The notes beneath the pieces were generated by a model that did no database searches, had not been told where the DNA came from, and saw only the letters and a program-made list of their open reading frames with translations. Both the position numbers and the translations under genes were made by a program. Below, in pieces: positions 50,799 to 59,621 of a DNA stretch of 64,000 nucleotides. The stretch lies in contig NZ_AUTC01000146.1 in the NCBI RefSeq assembly GCF_001461695.1, forward strand, positions 124,001-188,000, written 5' to 3'. The number at the start of each line of letters is the position of its first letter. The stretch's first letter is position 1. The DNA is from Sinorhizobium fredii USDA 205 (GTDB lineage: Bacteria; Pseudomonadota; Alphaproteobacteria; Rhizobiales; Rhizobiaceae).

Positions 50799-52136
50799 AT
50801 GAGCAGTCAGACTGCAGTCTCGCGAGACGCTCCGCAGCAGGCGAGAGGTTCGGCGGCGTCGGTCCGCACCGCTCGCGGCGGCGTCGAGCGGTTTCCCGAA
50901 AAGCTGCTCTCGGTCCATGCGCAGGGCGGTGCGACGACCGCGCTGCTCGAAGGGCCATCCTCCGGCCTCGGCGGCGTGGCATTGTCGCCGGAGGACCGCG
51001 ACGGGTTTCACCGGTCCATTGCTGGGCGTCCGCGCGTGGTGATGCTGGGACTGCGCGGCATACCGGACGTGCAGGGTGGCGTGGAGAAACATGTCGAGAT
51101 GCTCTCCACCCGGCTCGCGGCCCTCGGCTGGAGCGTCGATGTCATCGGGCGGCAGCGCTATCTAGCGAAATCCTCCTCCTACTCTTGGGGGGAGGTTCGC
51201 GTCTTCCCGCTCTGGGCGCCGCGATTGATGGCGCTCGAAGCCATCGTCCACACTTTCGTCGGCGTCTGTTTCGCTGCGCTGCGCCGCCCGGACGTCCTGC
51301 ATATCCATGCGATCGGCCCCGCCTTGCTGGTTCCCCTGGCGCGGCTGCTGGGCTTGAGGGTCGTGGTCACGCATCACGGCTATGATTACGACCGGCAGAA
51401 GTGGGGCACCTTCGCCAAGCGCATGTTGAAACTCGGGGAGCGCCTGGGCATGCGGCTTGCGCATGGGCGCATCGCCATTTCGAAGGACATCGTGGAGACG
51501 ATGGGTGAGCGCTACACCGTGCCGGTGGCCCTCATCCCGAACGGCGTTGCCATCGCGCCGTGGCGCGCCGGAACGGGCATACTCGACGAGTTCGGCCTGA
51601 CGCGCCGCCGTTATGTCCTGCTTGCCGCGCGACTCGTTCCGGAGAAACGCCAGACCGATCTCATCCGGGCTTTCGCGAGCCTTGGCGATACCGGCGTCAA
51701 ACTCGTCCTGGCGGGGAGCGCCGAGTTCGAAACGCCCTATGCGAATGAGGTGAGGGCGATGGCCGAAGCCGTGCCCGGTGTCGTTCTGACGGGCTTTCAG
51801 TCGGGCGACAGGCTGGCGGAACTGTTTGCCGAGGCGACACTCTTCGTGCTGCCCTCCAGTCATGAAGGGATGCCGATCGCGCTCCTGGAGGCCATGGCCC
51901 ACGGCTTGCCGGTTCTGGCCAGTGATATCGTCGCCAATCGCGAGCTCGGCCTGCCCGACGACGACTATTTCCCGCTCGGCGATATCGACGCCCTTGCCGC
52001 CGCGATTGCCAGGAAAATCGAAAATCCGCCGAGTGACGACGAGGTCCGTTCGCAGGTCGCCCATATGGAATCGACCCACAGCTGGGCGAGCGTCGCACAG
52101 AAGACCCTTGCGATCTATCGAGCGCTAGCAAGATGA
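50799..52136 (+). CDS. Glycosyltransferase, GT4 family
   Basis: A 445-residue GT4 enzyme. An unusual, disordered-looking N-terminal extension of about 75 residues (Ala/Ser/Arg-rich) precedes MLGLRGIPDVQGGVEKHVEM, the family's N-terminal loop. The donor site has VLLAARLVPEKRQTDLIRAF and EX7E in SSHEGMPIALLEAMAHG. It acts in the cytoplasm on the same lipid intermediate as its neighbours. CAGGA lies 6 bases before the ATG. Its stop overlaps the VanZ-like gene by four bases (ATGA). Confidence 0.9.
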   Translation: MSSQTAVSRDAPQQARGSAASVRTARGGVERFPEKLLSVHAQGGATTALLEGPSSGLGGVALSPEDRDGFHRSIAGRPRVVMLGLRGIPDVQGGVEKHVEMLSTRLAALGWSVDVIGRQRYLAKSSSYSWGEVRVFPLWAPRLMALEAIVHTFVGVCFAALRRPDVLHIHAIGPALLVPLARLLGLRVVVTHHGYDYDRQKWGTFAKRMLKLGERLGMRLAHGRIAISKDIVETMGERYTVPVALIPNGVAIAPWRAGTGILDEFGLTRRRYVLLAARLVPEKRQTDLIRAFASLGDTGVKLVLAGSAEFETPYANEVRAMAEAVPGVVLTGFQSGDRLAELFAEATLFVLPSSHEGMPIALLEAMAHGLPVLASDIVANRELGLPDDDYFPLGDIDALAAAIARKIENPPSDDEVRSQVAHMESTHSWASVAQKTLAIYRALAR

Positions 52137-52582
52137 GCCCGCCGCAATGCGGCGAGGTAGCCGAGAGCATGAGGCAGCGGGTGATGGATTTGAGGCGGGC
52201 TGCTACGGTGCTCGCATGGCTCTTGTTGGCGCTGATCGCCTACTCGACGCTGTCGCCGATCGGCATGCGTCCGCATATCGGGACGTGGGTTCACGTCGAA
52301 CGGTTTGGCGCATACGCGCTTTTGGGTTTCCTCTTCGCGACCGCCTTTCCGCGGCGGATCCCGCTTATTCTCGCCATGGTGTTCGGAGTGGCGGCCGCTT
52401 TCGAATTGCTGCAGATGCTGTCGGCGGATCGCCACGCGCGCGTAGAGGACCTTGCGGTCAAAATGGCCGGGGCAGCAGGCGGGGGCGGTGCGAGTTGGTT
52501 CGCCGCCCCCCACTGGCGGCGTTTGCGAGGCTGGCAAAGTAAACCAAAATTCAAACCATCGCCGGTAGAAAGTTCAGCTTAG
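52133..52582 (+). CDS. VanZ-like small membrane protein
   Basis: A 149-residue membrane protein with three to four helices. VanZ-family features are AYSTLSPIGMRPHI after the first helix, VERFGAYALLGFLFATAF, and the acidic FELLQMLSADRHARVEDLAV segment before the last helix. VanZ proteins affect teicoplanin resistance in Gram-positives, but the proteobacterial role in polysaccharide loci is unknown. The start overlaps the glycosyltransferase stop. A later ATG at 52169 is possible. Confidence 0.8.
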   Translation: MSPPQCGEVAESMRQRVMDLRRAATVLAWLLLALIAYSTLSPIGMRPHIGTWVHVERFGAYALLGFLFATAFPRRIPLILAMVFGVAAAFELLQMLSADRHARVEDLAVKMAGAAGGGGASWFAAPHWRRLRGWQSKPKFKPSPVESSA

Positions 52583-52643
52583 TGCATTCTGGCGGCATGG
52601 GCGCGGCGAGCGGAAGCACGGCGCAGCCTTCCTGGGGGCCCCC

Positions 52644-53642
52644 TTGGCGATATCCGTTATTATCAAGACCTTGAATGAAGAGAAGCGTATTGCCGCGACG
52701 ATCGAGAGCGCCTTGGCGGCGCTTCGGGGCATGGGCGGCGAAGTCATCGTCGCCGACAGCGGATCGTCGGACGCCACGGTGGAGATCGCCGCGCAATATC
52801 CGGTCGTCATAGCGCAGATCACCCCGCCGGCGCTTCCGAGCTGTGGGATCGGGCCGCAACTCGGCTTTCAATATTCGCGCCACGACCATGTCTGCCTCAT
52901 CGATGGCGACATGCTGCTGGATGCCGGCTTTCTCGGCGAAGCGGTCCGCTTCCTCGCCGACAATCCGGGCATTGCGGGTGTGACCGGCCACGTCGAGGAG
53001 ATGCACGTCGCCAACCTCGAATTTGCGCGACGCGTCAATCGCAATGCCCCTGAAAACCGTACGGGGTCGATCGACCGGATGAATGGCGGCGGTGTCTACA
53101 GGCGCAGCGCCATCGAGGATGTCGGTTACCTCTCGGATCGCAACCTGCACGGCTATGAGGAGTTCGATCTCGGCATCCGGCTGAGAAGCGCCGGCTGGGG
53201 TCTTCACCGCCTCGATCGGCGGTTCGTCCAGCACTTCGGCCACACGGTCAATTCCTACCGGCTGCTGGTTCGTCGCTGGAAGAGCAAATATCTCTATGGC
53301 ATCGGCGAACTCCTGCGCGCTTCGCTCGGCAAGCCCTATTTCCTCCGGCTCCTGCGCGAGTTGCCGGAACTCAGGCTGTGGGGGCTCGTGCATCTTTGGT
53401 GGCTGTTCTGCCTTGGACTGATCCTCTTCCTGCCGGACAAGCTTGTCGCGCTCGGCGCTGTCCTCGCCATGATCGCAGGGGTCGTCGCGCTGGCGGGCAT
53501 CAAGAAGCGTAGCCTCGGCATGGGGCTCTACACAGTCGTCGCCTGGTTCTTTCACGCGGCGGCACTGCCCGTCGGAATGCTTAGAAGTCGCCGGCAGCCC
53601 GGCGAGCCGATCGAGAGCCGTATTCTCGGAAATCCGGCGTGA
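52644..53642 (+). CDS. Glycosyltransferase, GT2 family (TTG start)
   Basis: A 332-residue GT-A inverting glycosyltransferase: ISVIIKTLNEEKRIAATIES at the start, EVIVADSGSSDATVEIAAQY, the DxD-like metal site in HVCLIDGDMLLDAGF, and a catalytic region RNLHGYEEFDLGIRLRSAG. Two to three C-terminal hydrophobic segments (from about residue 245) suggest membrane anchoring. No ATG or GTG fits the frame. TTG at 52644 is the only start consistent with the conserved N-terminus, and the sequence before it is G-rich. It overlaps the glycoside hydrolase start region (GTG/ATG at 53639-53645). Confidence 0.83.
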   Translation: MAISVIIKTLNEEKRIAATIESALAALRGMGGEVIVADSGSSDATVEIAAQYPVVIAQITPPALPSCGIGPQLGFQYSRHDHVCLIDGDMLLDAGFLGEAVRFLADNPGIAGVTGHVEEMHVANLEFARRVNRNAPENRTGSIDRMNGGGVYRRSAIEDVGYLSDRNLHGYEEFDLGIRLRSAGWGLHRLDRRFVQHFGHTVNSYRLLVRRWKSKYLYGIGELLRASLGKPYFLRLLRELPELRLWGLVHLWWLFCLGLILFLPDKLVALGAVLAMIAGVVALAGIKKRSLGMGLYTVVAWFFHAAALPVGMLRSRRQPGEPIESRILGNPA

Positions 53643-53644
53643 CG

Positions 53645-55816
53645 ATGCGTTCATGGCTTGCCGCAGCGGCGATCTTCCTCGCTGGATTTGTGCAGTGGGC
53701 CGATGCCTCGGACCAATGGGTGCCCGTCCGCGACGTCTCGCTCGAGGTCCAATCGGGAAGTCCACTGGATTTCTCTACCGTTCTGCCGAACGGCGCGATC
53801 GACGCGGATCACCGCCTGGTTGCGGGGGAGGGCGGCCGCCTCGCCTATGCAAAATCGCCGGAAAAGCCGCTGCGGATGCTCTGCGCCTCGCTCGCCTGGA
53901 GCCCGGCCTCAGGCGGCTTTCCCGATCATGACGGTGCGGAGCGCTATGCGCGCCAGCTGGCGCTTCACGGCTACAACATCGCCCGGCTGCATTTTTCCGA
54001 TGCGAGCCTGATGGTCGGGCGGCAGAAGGATTTCGACTTCGATCCGGAGACCCTCGACCGCATCCACTACCTGCTCGCGGCGCTGAAGCGCAACGGCATC
54101 TACTGGATCATCGACGGACTTTCGTCGCCGCGCGGCGCCTATGGCGGGTATGACGACCGCTGGGACGCAAACGGCGATCTCAAGCTGCGCCTGCACCTGG
54201 ATGAAGGGGCCTCCGCGCATTGGAGGACGCTGCAGGAGAAATTCCTGGGGCGGGTCAATCCCTATACGGGCGTCGCCCCCATTCACGACGATGCCTTGGC
54301 GCTGGTGATCCTCGCCAACGAAAACGGTATCGAGTTCGACAGCGTCGTGCACGAGCGCCCGGGCGAGCCCGCCTATGACAAGGCGCTCGCTGGACCGTTC
54401 AACGACTGGCTTGCAAAACGCTATGGTTCCACCGACGCGCTTAGCCGGGCCTGGGAAGGGATTGACGACGACGAACGGCTGGAAACGGGCACGGTTAGGC
54501 TGCCGCCCGATCGCTATGCCGACAGCACCCGCATGCGTGATCTGCAGGCATTCTTCAGCGACGTCGAGCGGGCATCGGCCGCACGGATGAGCAAGGTGCT
54601 GCGCGATCTCGGCTATCGGGGCCTGATCAGCACCTACAACAACTGGCCGATCGTGCAGACCGCCCTGGGCAGGCGCGATCTCGAAGCGGTCACGATGAAC
54701 ACCTATCATGACTGGGTCGGTGGGTACGCGCCGGGCAGCGCCCTGCTGCAGGTGAGCTCCATCGCCGACGGCGCCAATTACATGCGGATGATTGCCGCCG
54801 CGCGCTGGCTCGGAAAGCCCTTCATCGTCAGCGAGTATGACCACCTCTTCTGGAACCGCTATCGCTACGAGGCGGGGCTCGTCATGCCGGCCTATGCGTC
54901 GCTGCAGGGCTGGGACGTGCTTTGCCGGCACGGCCACGGGCCGATCGTGCTAGCCTATGGCGAACCCTATCCGCACAAGAAGGCGATGCTTCCATATGCG
55001 ATCGCGCTCGATCCGGTGGCGCGGGCCGGCGAAACGCTGGCCGCCCTTCTTTACCGGCGCGGCGACGTGGCGACGTCCGGCATCAGCATTCCTTTCGCCG
55101 TACGCGGCGAAGAGGACCTTGGCGAGGACATGCAGGCGCGCGAGCCGGAGCGCCTCACCGAACTCGCCTTGATCGGCGGCATTGGCCTCGCCCCTGCCGA
55201 CCGTGTCGACGACGCGGTCGGCGTTGCGCAGCCGCGTATGCAGGGCGCTGGGGAAGTGCTGGCCGCGCTTCGCGATAGCGGCCCGCTTGCTCACGACAAT
55301 CAGACCGACACGGAGCGCGGCATCTACGAGAGCGACACCGGGCAGATCCGGCTTGATCGCCGCGCCGGGCAGTTGCGGGTCTCGGCGTCGGCCACCGAAG
55401 CGGCGGCGTTCTCCTCGCTTCGGGAGCCGATCGATCTCGGCGTTCTCCGTATCGAGCAGGCGGATGGAGACGGGCTCGTCGCCCTGTCCGCGATCGATCG
55501 CCAGCCGTCGCTCGCTAAGAGCCGCCGCATGCTGCTGATCTTCGCGACCGACGCCCGAAACAGCGGGATGGTCTTCCGCGACAGCGAAGAAAAGGTCATC
55601 GAGGATTTCGGTACCCTGCCGGTGCTGGTCCGCAAGGGCTATGTCGATCTGGCGCTTTCGCGAGGGGCCGCCAGGTGGAAGATATCACCGGTCGGCCTGG
55701 ACGGCGCCGTCTATCCGCCGGTGCGCAGCCGCGCAGGACCTGTCGCCTTCCGCCTGTCGAACGATACGCCCTATGGGCCGACGACCTATTTCCTCCTAGA
55801 ACTCGAGGACGGCTAA
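53645..55816 (+). CDS. Secreted glycoside hydrolase-like protein (TIM-barrel clan A type)
   Basis: A 723-residue protein with a Sec signal peptide (MRSWLAAAAIFLAGFVQWAD, cleaved near ADASDQ). The N-terminal half is a (beta/alpha)8 barrel with HGYNIARLHFSDASLM, acid/base-type Glu in LVILANENGIEF and a possible nucleophile Glu in PFIVSEYDHLFWNRY, a layout like GH5 or GH42. The C-terminal half (from about residue 500) looks like beta-sandwich domains. Inside a polysaccharide locus it would trim or release the polymer in the periplasm or outside the cell. The family number cannot be fixed by eye. Confidence 0.72.
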   Translation: MRSWLAAAAIFLAGFVQWADASDQWVPVRDVSLEVQSGSPLDFSTVLPNGAIDADHRLVAGEGGRLAYAKSPEKPLRMLCASLAWSPASGGFPDHDGAERYARQLALHGYNIARLHFSDASLMVGRQKDFDFDPETLDRIHYLLAALKRNGIYWIIDGLSSPRGAYGGYDDRWDANGDLKLRLHLDEGASAHWRTLQEKFLGRVNPYTGVAPIHDDALALVILANENGIEFDSVVHERPGEPAYDKALAGPFNDWLAKRYGSTDALSRAWEGIDDDERLETGTVRLPPDRYADSTRMRDLQAFFSDVERASAARMSKVLRDLGYRGLISTYNNWPIVQTALGRRDLEAVTMNTYHDWVGGYAPGSALLQVSSIADGANYMRMIAAARWLGKPFIVSEYDHLFWNRYRYEAGLVMPAYASLQGWDVLCRHGHGPIVLAYGEPYPHKKAMLPYAIALDPVARAGETLAALLYRRGDVATSGISIPFAVRGEEDLGEDMQAREPERLTELALIGGIGLAPADRVDDAVGVAQPRMQGAGEVLAALRDSGPLAHDNQTDTERGIYESDTGQIRLDRRAGQLRVSASATEAAAFSSLREPIDLGVLRIEQADGDGLVALSAIDRQPSLAKSRRMLLIFATDARNSGMVFRDSEEKVIEDFGTLPVLVRKGYVDLALSRGAARWKISPVGLDGAVYPPVRSRAGPVAFRLSNDTPYGPTTYFLLELEDG

Positions 55817-55954
55817 GTTCGTTGCGGTCGCTGACCCGCGGTGGACGCGGACTTAGCGATTGCATTTCCCGGCCCAACCTGATTTTGGTCCCCCATCGGC
55901 GGGGCGGTCGAACGACGCGCATCGGCCGTAAGCCGCATGGAGTGTTGCGAAAGA

Positions 55955-56977
55955 ATGGATAGCTTGCCCGAAATCGTCGGCAAGACCTGGTGGCCCGAGC
56001 CGGGCAGCCGCCTCGGTGCGACGTTCTTCGTGCGCGAAGCCTTTCCCTGGCTCGGACGCTATTTCGGCGATCGGCCACTCGCCTCGACGCTCTCGCCGCG
56101 GATCGACGGCATCGTCTCCTGGGGCGGGCGCATCCCCGCAAAGACGGCGATGGCGGTCGCCCGCACGCGGCGGCTGCCGCACTGGCACCTCGAGGACGGT
56201 TTCCTGCGTTCGGTGGGGCTCGGCAAGGATGGAGCCGCGCCCGTGTCGATCATCGCCGACGATCTGGCATTGCCGGTCGACGGCGGCAGGGCGTCGCGGC
56301 TCGAGCTGTTGATCGCCGAGGCGGCCGGCGGCGAACATGATGCGTTTGGCCGGCGCATCCGCGAGCGAATGGTCGAACACAGGCTTTCCAAATACAACAA
56401 CCTGCCGCATTGCCCACCCTCGATCGAGCCGAGCAGCCGACGGCGCATCCTCCTCGTGGATCAGGTTTTCGGCGATGTTTCGGTGGGACGGGCGCTCGGC
56501 AGCCGCCGTTCGTTCGATCGCATGTTGGACGACGCGCTGGCGAGCGGCGCGCAATGCGTCGTGCGGACCCATCCGGACGTGATGGCGGGCTATCGCAAGG
56601 GCTACATGACGGAGCGCGCCGCCAGGACGCCCGGCGTCATCCTGCTCGCCGACAAGGTGTCGGTCGCCTCGATCCTCGACGTTGTCGACGAGGTCTGGAC
56701 CGTTTCCAGCCAGGTCGGCTTCGACGCCCTTCTAAGAGGAATACCGGTGCGCTGCTATGCGGTGCCCTTCTACGGCGGATGGGGGCTGACCGACGATCGG
56801 GTGAGCACCGGGGCAGAATTCGCATTGGCGCGCCGTGCCGTCGCAAGGTCGACGGCTGACCAACTCACCGCTGCCGCGCTGGGGCTCTATCCGAGCTACC
56901 GCAACCCGGCGAACTGGGAGCCGATGGATGTCTTTGCGGCGATCGATCTCCTGGTCGATGCGCTGTACGGAGCCTGA
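55955..56977 (+). CDS. KpsC-like capsular polysaccharide protein (single domain)
   Basis: A 340-residue protein of the Capsule_synth/KpsC-KpsS family. The hallmark HWHLEDGFLRSVGLGKDGAA is near residue 80, then ILLVDQVFGDVSVGRALGSR, the nucleotide-sugar-type CVVRTHPDVMAGYRKGY, VSSQVGFDALLRGIPVRCYA and VPFYGGWGLTDDR. Full KpsC carries two such GT domains that add beta-Kdo to a lipid primer, but here there is one. It suggests a Kdo-like linker or cap on the polymer. The ATG at 55955 was chosen over 55937, but neither has a strong ribosome site. Confidence 0.78.
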   Translation: MDSLPEIVGKTWWPEPGSRLGATFFVREAFPWLGRYFGDRPLASTLSPRIDGIVSWGGRIPAKTAMAVARTRRLPHWHLEDGFLRSVGLGKDGAAPVSIIADDLALPVDGGRASRLELLIAEAAGGEHDAFGRRIRERMVEHRLSKYNNLPHCPPSIEPSSRRRILLVDQVFGDVSVGRALGSRRSFDRMLDDALASGAQCVVRTHPDVMAGYRKGYMTERAARTPGVILLADKVSVASILDVVDEVWTVSSQVGFDALLRGIPVRCYAVPFYGGWGLTDDRVSTGAEFALARRAVARSTADQLTAAALGLYPSYRNPANWEPMDVFAAIDLLVDALYGA

Positions 56978-57249
56978 TCGCGCGACCGCGCCGATATCCA
57001 GTTTACGCAGTATTGCTTCGCTTTAATCCGCCCCTGAGGTGCTCTTAACCATTCTGCAATCATAGACTGCAACTAAATAGTGTGGCGCAGGCATGATTGC
57101 CCCTGCGGCTAAGGCCATTTGGCATCGCGGCAATGCGCGGTGCATGGCACCTGTTTGATACGTGCCGACGCCGACTTTCGGCTTGCGGATAGTAGATTTT
57201 TACATTTGCGAGGGATCCCTGCGGGGGCAGGCATATTCGGGGCACACAT

Positions 57250-59061
57250 ATGAAACTCAATATTGCACGCGGCATGATTGTGTTTGGCGGAATCATTGCG
57301 ATCGGACTGTTGGTCTCGATCGGCATCAAGACATACGCTTTCGACAAACTGCGGGTGAACGGCCCGGTCTACACACAGATCGTCTACGGCAAGGATCTCG
57401 TTGCCGATATCCTTCCGCCGCCCTTGTACACCGTCGAGTCCTATATGTTGGCAATGGAGGCGATCTCCAGTCCGGAACTCGTTGCCAGGAACCAGGAGAA
57501 GATTGCCGCGCTGAAACGCGCCTATGACGAGCGGCGGTCCTATTGGAAGTCTTCATCGGCGCCCGATGTGCTGATGAAGAAGTTGGAGGACGAGGTGCTT
57601 GCTCGGGCCGATGTCTTTTGGCAGGTGTTGGAAAAGCAGTTCCTTCCTGCGCTGCAGGCAAACGACCTTGCCGGCGCCGGTCAGGCGCTGAACGCCTTGA
57701 AGGGCAGTTTCCACCATCACGAGATTGCCGTGAACGAGCTGGTGCAGATGGCGGTCGCTTTCCAGGCTGGCGAAGAAGGCGCCGCGGCCGTGGAGACCGA
57801 CCGGCTTTCCATGGCGGCGACGACGAGCTCGGTCATCTCGGTCGCGCTGCTCGCCGCCGGCCTGTGGTACCTCCGCCGCCGTGCCGTCCAGCCGTTGGCT
57901 ACGATGTCGTCCTATATGGAGACGCTGGCGGCGGGCGACTACAGCCGTGCCGTACCCTTCTCGGATCGCAGGGATGAGATTGGCGCGGTGGCGAAATCCG
58001 TCGCGATCTTCCGCGAGGCGGCCATCGAACGCCGCACCATGCGTGAACGCGCGGAGGACGAACGCCGCCGGCGGGAAGAGCAGGAGGCGGTTCTCCGCGA
58101 GCAGAGGGCAGTGGAGGAAAGGGACCGGCGAACCGTCATCGATCAACTCAGCGGCGGACTGCGACGTCTGTCGACCGGCGATCTGACGGCGCAGATCGAG
58201 GCCGGCTTTGCTCCGGACTTCGAGCGGCTGCGCAGCGAATTCAACGGCAGTGTCGAGCGGCTTGCCCAAGCGATCTCTGGCGTCTTGCTGGCAACCGGCC
58301 GGCTGCGTTCCGGTTCGTCGGAGATCGCCGGCGCCACCGACGATCTCGCAAAACGCACCGAGCACCAGGCGGCGTCGCTGGAGCAGACGGCCGCCGCCTG
58401 TGACGAGATCACCGCGACGGTGCGCAACTCGCTGGAGCGTGCGCGGGAAGCAAGCCTGGTGATGCGGACTGCCAAGGACGGAGCGGAACGCTCCGCGGCC
58501 GTCGTCCGCGATGCGGTCGCGGCGATGGAACGGATCGCCGGTTCTTCGACACGCATCCGGCAGATCCTCAATGTCATCGACGAGATAGCGTTCCAGACCA
58601 ACCTGCTGGCCTTGAACGCAGGCGTCGAGGCGGCCCGGGCCGGCGAAGCTGGCAAGGGCTTTGCGGTCGTCGCACAGGAAGTTCGCGAACTGGCCGGCCG
58701 TTCGGCCGCTGCCGCGAGGGAAATCAAGCAACTTATCGAAACCTCGGCGCGCGAGGTCGCGGACGGTGTCGAACTGGTCAACCAGACTGGTTCGGCGCTG
58801 ACGGGTATTGAAGGACATATGCTGCAGGTCAGCGGCCTGATCGGCGCCATCGTCACCGCGGCCGACGAGCAATCCTGCGCGCTCGACGGCATCAATGCCG
58901 CTTTGCAGCAGATGGACCAGGTCACCCAGCAGAACGCAGCGATGGTCGAGGAGACGAATGCCGCATGCCGCGCGCTCAGCGAGGAGGTGCTCGATCTCGA
59001 CAGGATTGCCGAACGGTTTCAGGTGAGGGCGAATACCGGGCGGGCACGCCGCGCCGCTTGA
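57250..59061 (+). CDS. Methyl-accepting chemotaxis protein
   Basis: A 603-residue transmembrane chemoreceptor. Helix one (MIVFGGIIAIGLLVSIGIKT) is followed by a periplasmic helical sensor domain of about 160 residues (ADILPPPLYTVESYMLAMEA to FHHHEIAVNELVQMAVAFQ) and helix two (SSVISVALLAAGLWYL). Then come a HAMP domain (VQPLATMSSYMETLAAGDYS, then DEIGAVAKSVAIFREAA) and the signalling hairpin tip IAFQTNLLALNAGVEAARAG with EAGKGFAVVAQEVRELA. No C-terminal CheR pentapeptide is seen. A half-site TTAACCAT lies at 57045, 205 bases upstream. Confidence 0.92.
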   Translation: MKLNIARGMIVFGGIIAIGLLVSIGIKTYAFDKLRVNGPVYTQIVYGKDLVADILPPPLYTVESYMLAMEAISSPELVARNQEKIAALKRAYDERRSYWKSSSAPDVLMKKLEDEVLARADVFWQVLEKQFLPALQANDLAGAGQALNALKGSFHHHEIAVNELVQMAVAFQAGEEGAAAVETDRLSMAATTSSVISVALLAAGLWYLRRRAVQPLATMSSYMETLAAGDYSRAVPFSDRRDEIGAVAKSVAIFREAAIERRTMRERAEDERRRREEQEAVLREQRAVEERDRRTVIDQLSGGLRRLSTGDLTAQIEAGFAPDFERLRSEFNGSVERLAQAISGVLLATGRLRSGSSEIAGATDDLAKRTEHQAASLEQTAAACDEITATVRNSLERAREASLVMRTAKDGAERSAAVVRDAVAAMERIAGSSTRIRQILNVIDEIAFQTNLLALNAGVEAARAGEAGKGFAVVAQEVRELAGRSAAAAREIKQLIETSAREVADGVELVNQTGSALTGIEGHMLQVSGLIGAIVTAADEQSCALDGINAALQQMDQVTQQNAAMVEETNAACRALSEEVLDLDRIAERFQVRANTGRARRAA

Positions 59062-59621
59062 TTGCATCAGCGGCTCAATTAGGAAGAGTTGCTTATCGGA
59101 ACAATCCGAAGCGGAGGCGCGCCAGGTTTCGGAAAGCGTCGCCAGCGGCCGGAAGGCGGCGGCACGTGCCAGCGGCAAGCCAAGCCGCTGGCACGTGCCC
59201 AGGGCATCATGCCCAAGGCTGCCCTGCACCCACGAAAAGGAGTGTAAGCGGACTGGGCGGCGTTAGGCTACAGTTCGAAGATCAAATCCATATCCGCATT
59301 GCGCAGGAGCTGTACGGTTAACGCATAATTGCGTGAAGGTCATGGGGCGCGCGTAAGGCATATAGTAAAACATCAACAATAGGATGCAATGTTTCTGACT
59401 ATGTATTAAATCGTGTAATTCGGCCTAGAGAAGGCAAAGATGCGGCGCAAACGCGGTTGGTCTATGTTCGCATTGTGGCGACCGGATATCAGAAAATTAC
59501 TAAAATCTTCTCCCATGTCGTTCGGAACGACTTATCCGGCGGAATGATGTCTGTTGGCGAAGACAAATTCCTCAACGAGTTCAACCCACTATGAAGCGAC
59601 ACCGTGCGGTCTGCATGAAGC
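59062..59621. other. Intergenic region after the chemoreceptor
   Basis: These 560 bases hold one striking hairpin (59161-59199), an AT-rich tract (59330-59430) and no supported gene. A 35-codon frame at 59440-59547 is weak. On the right they approach the 3' end of the Tad-like operon. Confidence 0.65.
59161..59199. terminator. Perfect 16-bp stem-loop downstream of the chemoreceptor gene
   Basis: GGCACGTGCCAGCGGC pairs perfectly with GCCGCTGGCACGTGCC around the 7-base loop AAGCCAA. It starts 100 bases after the chemoreceptor stop. It is followed by a small GGGCATCATGCCC hairpin but not by a T-run. It could be a terminator, an RNA-stabilising stem or a repeat element. Confidence 0.5.

Noticed and set aside
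59440..59547. 35-codon frame MRRKRGWSMFALWRPDIRKL... on the plus strand
   Set aside because: There is a weak GAGAAGG site and no hydrophobic or family pattern, so evidence is insufficient for a gene.
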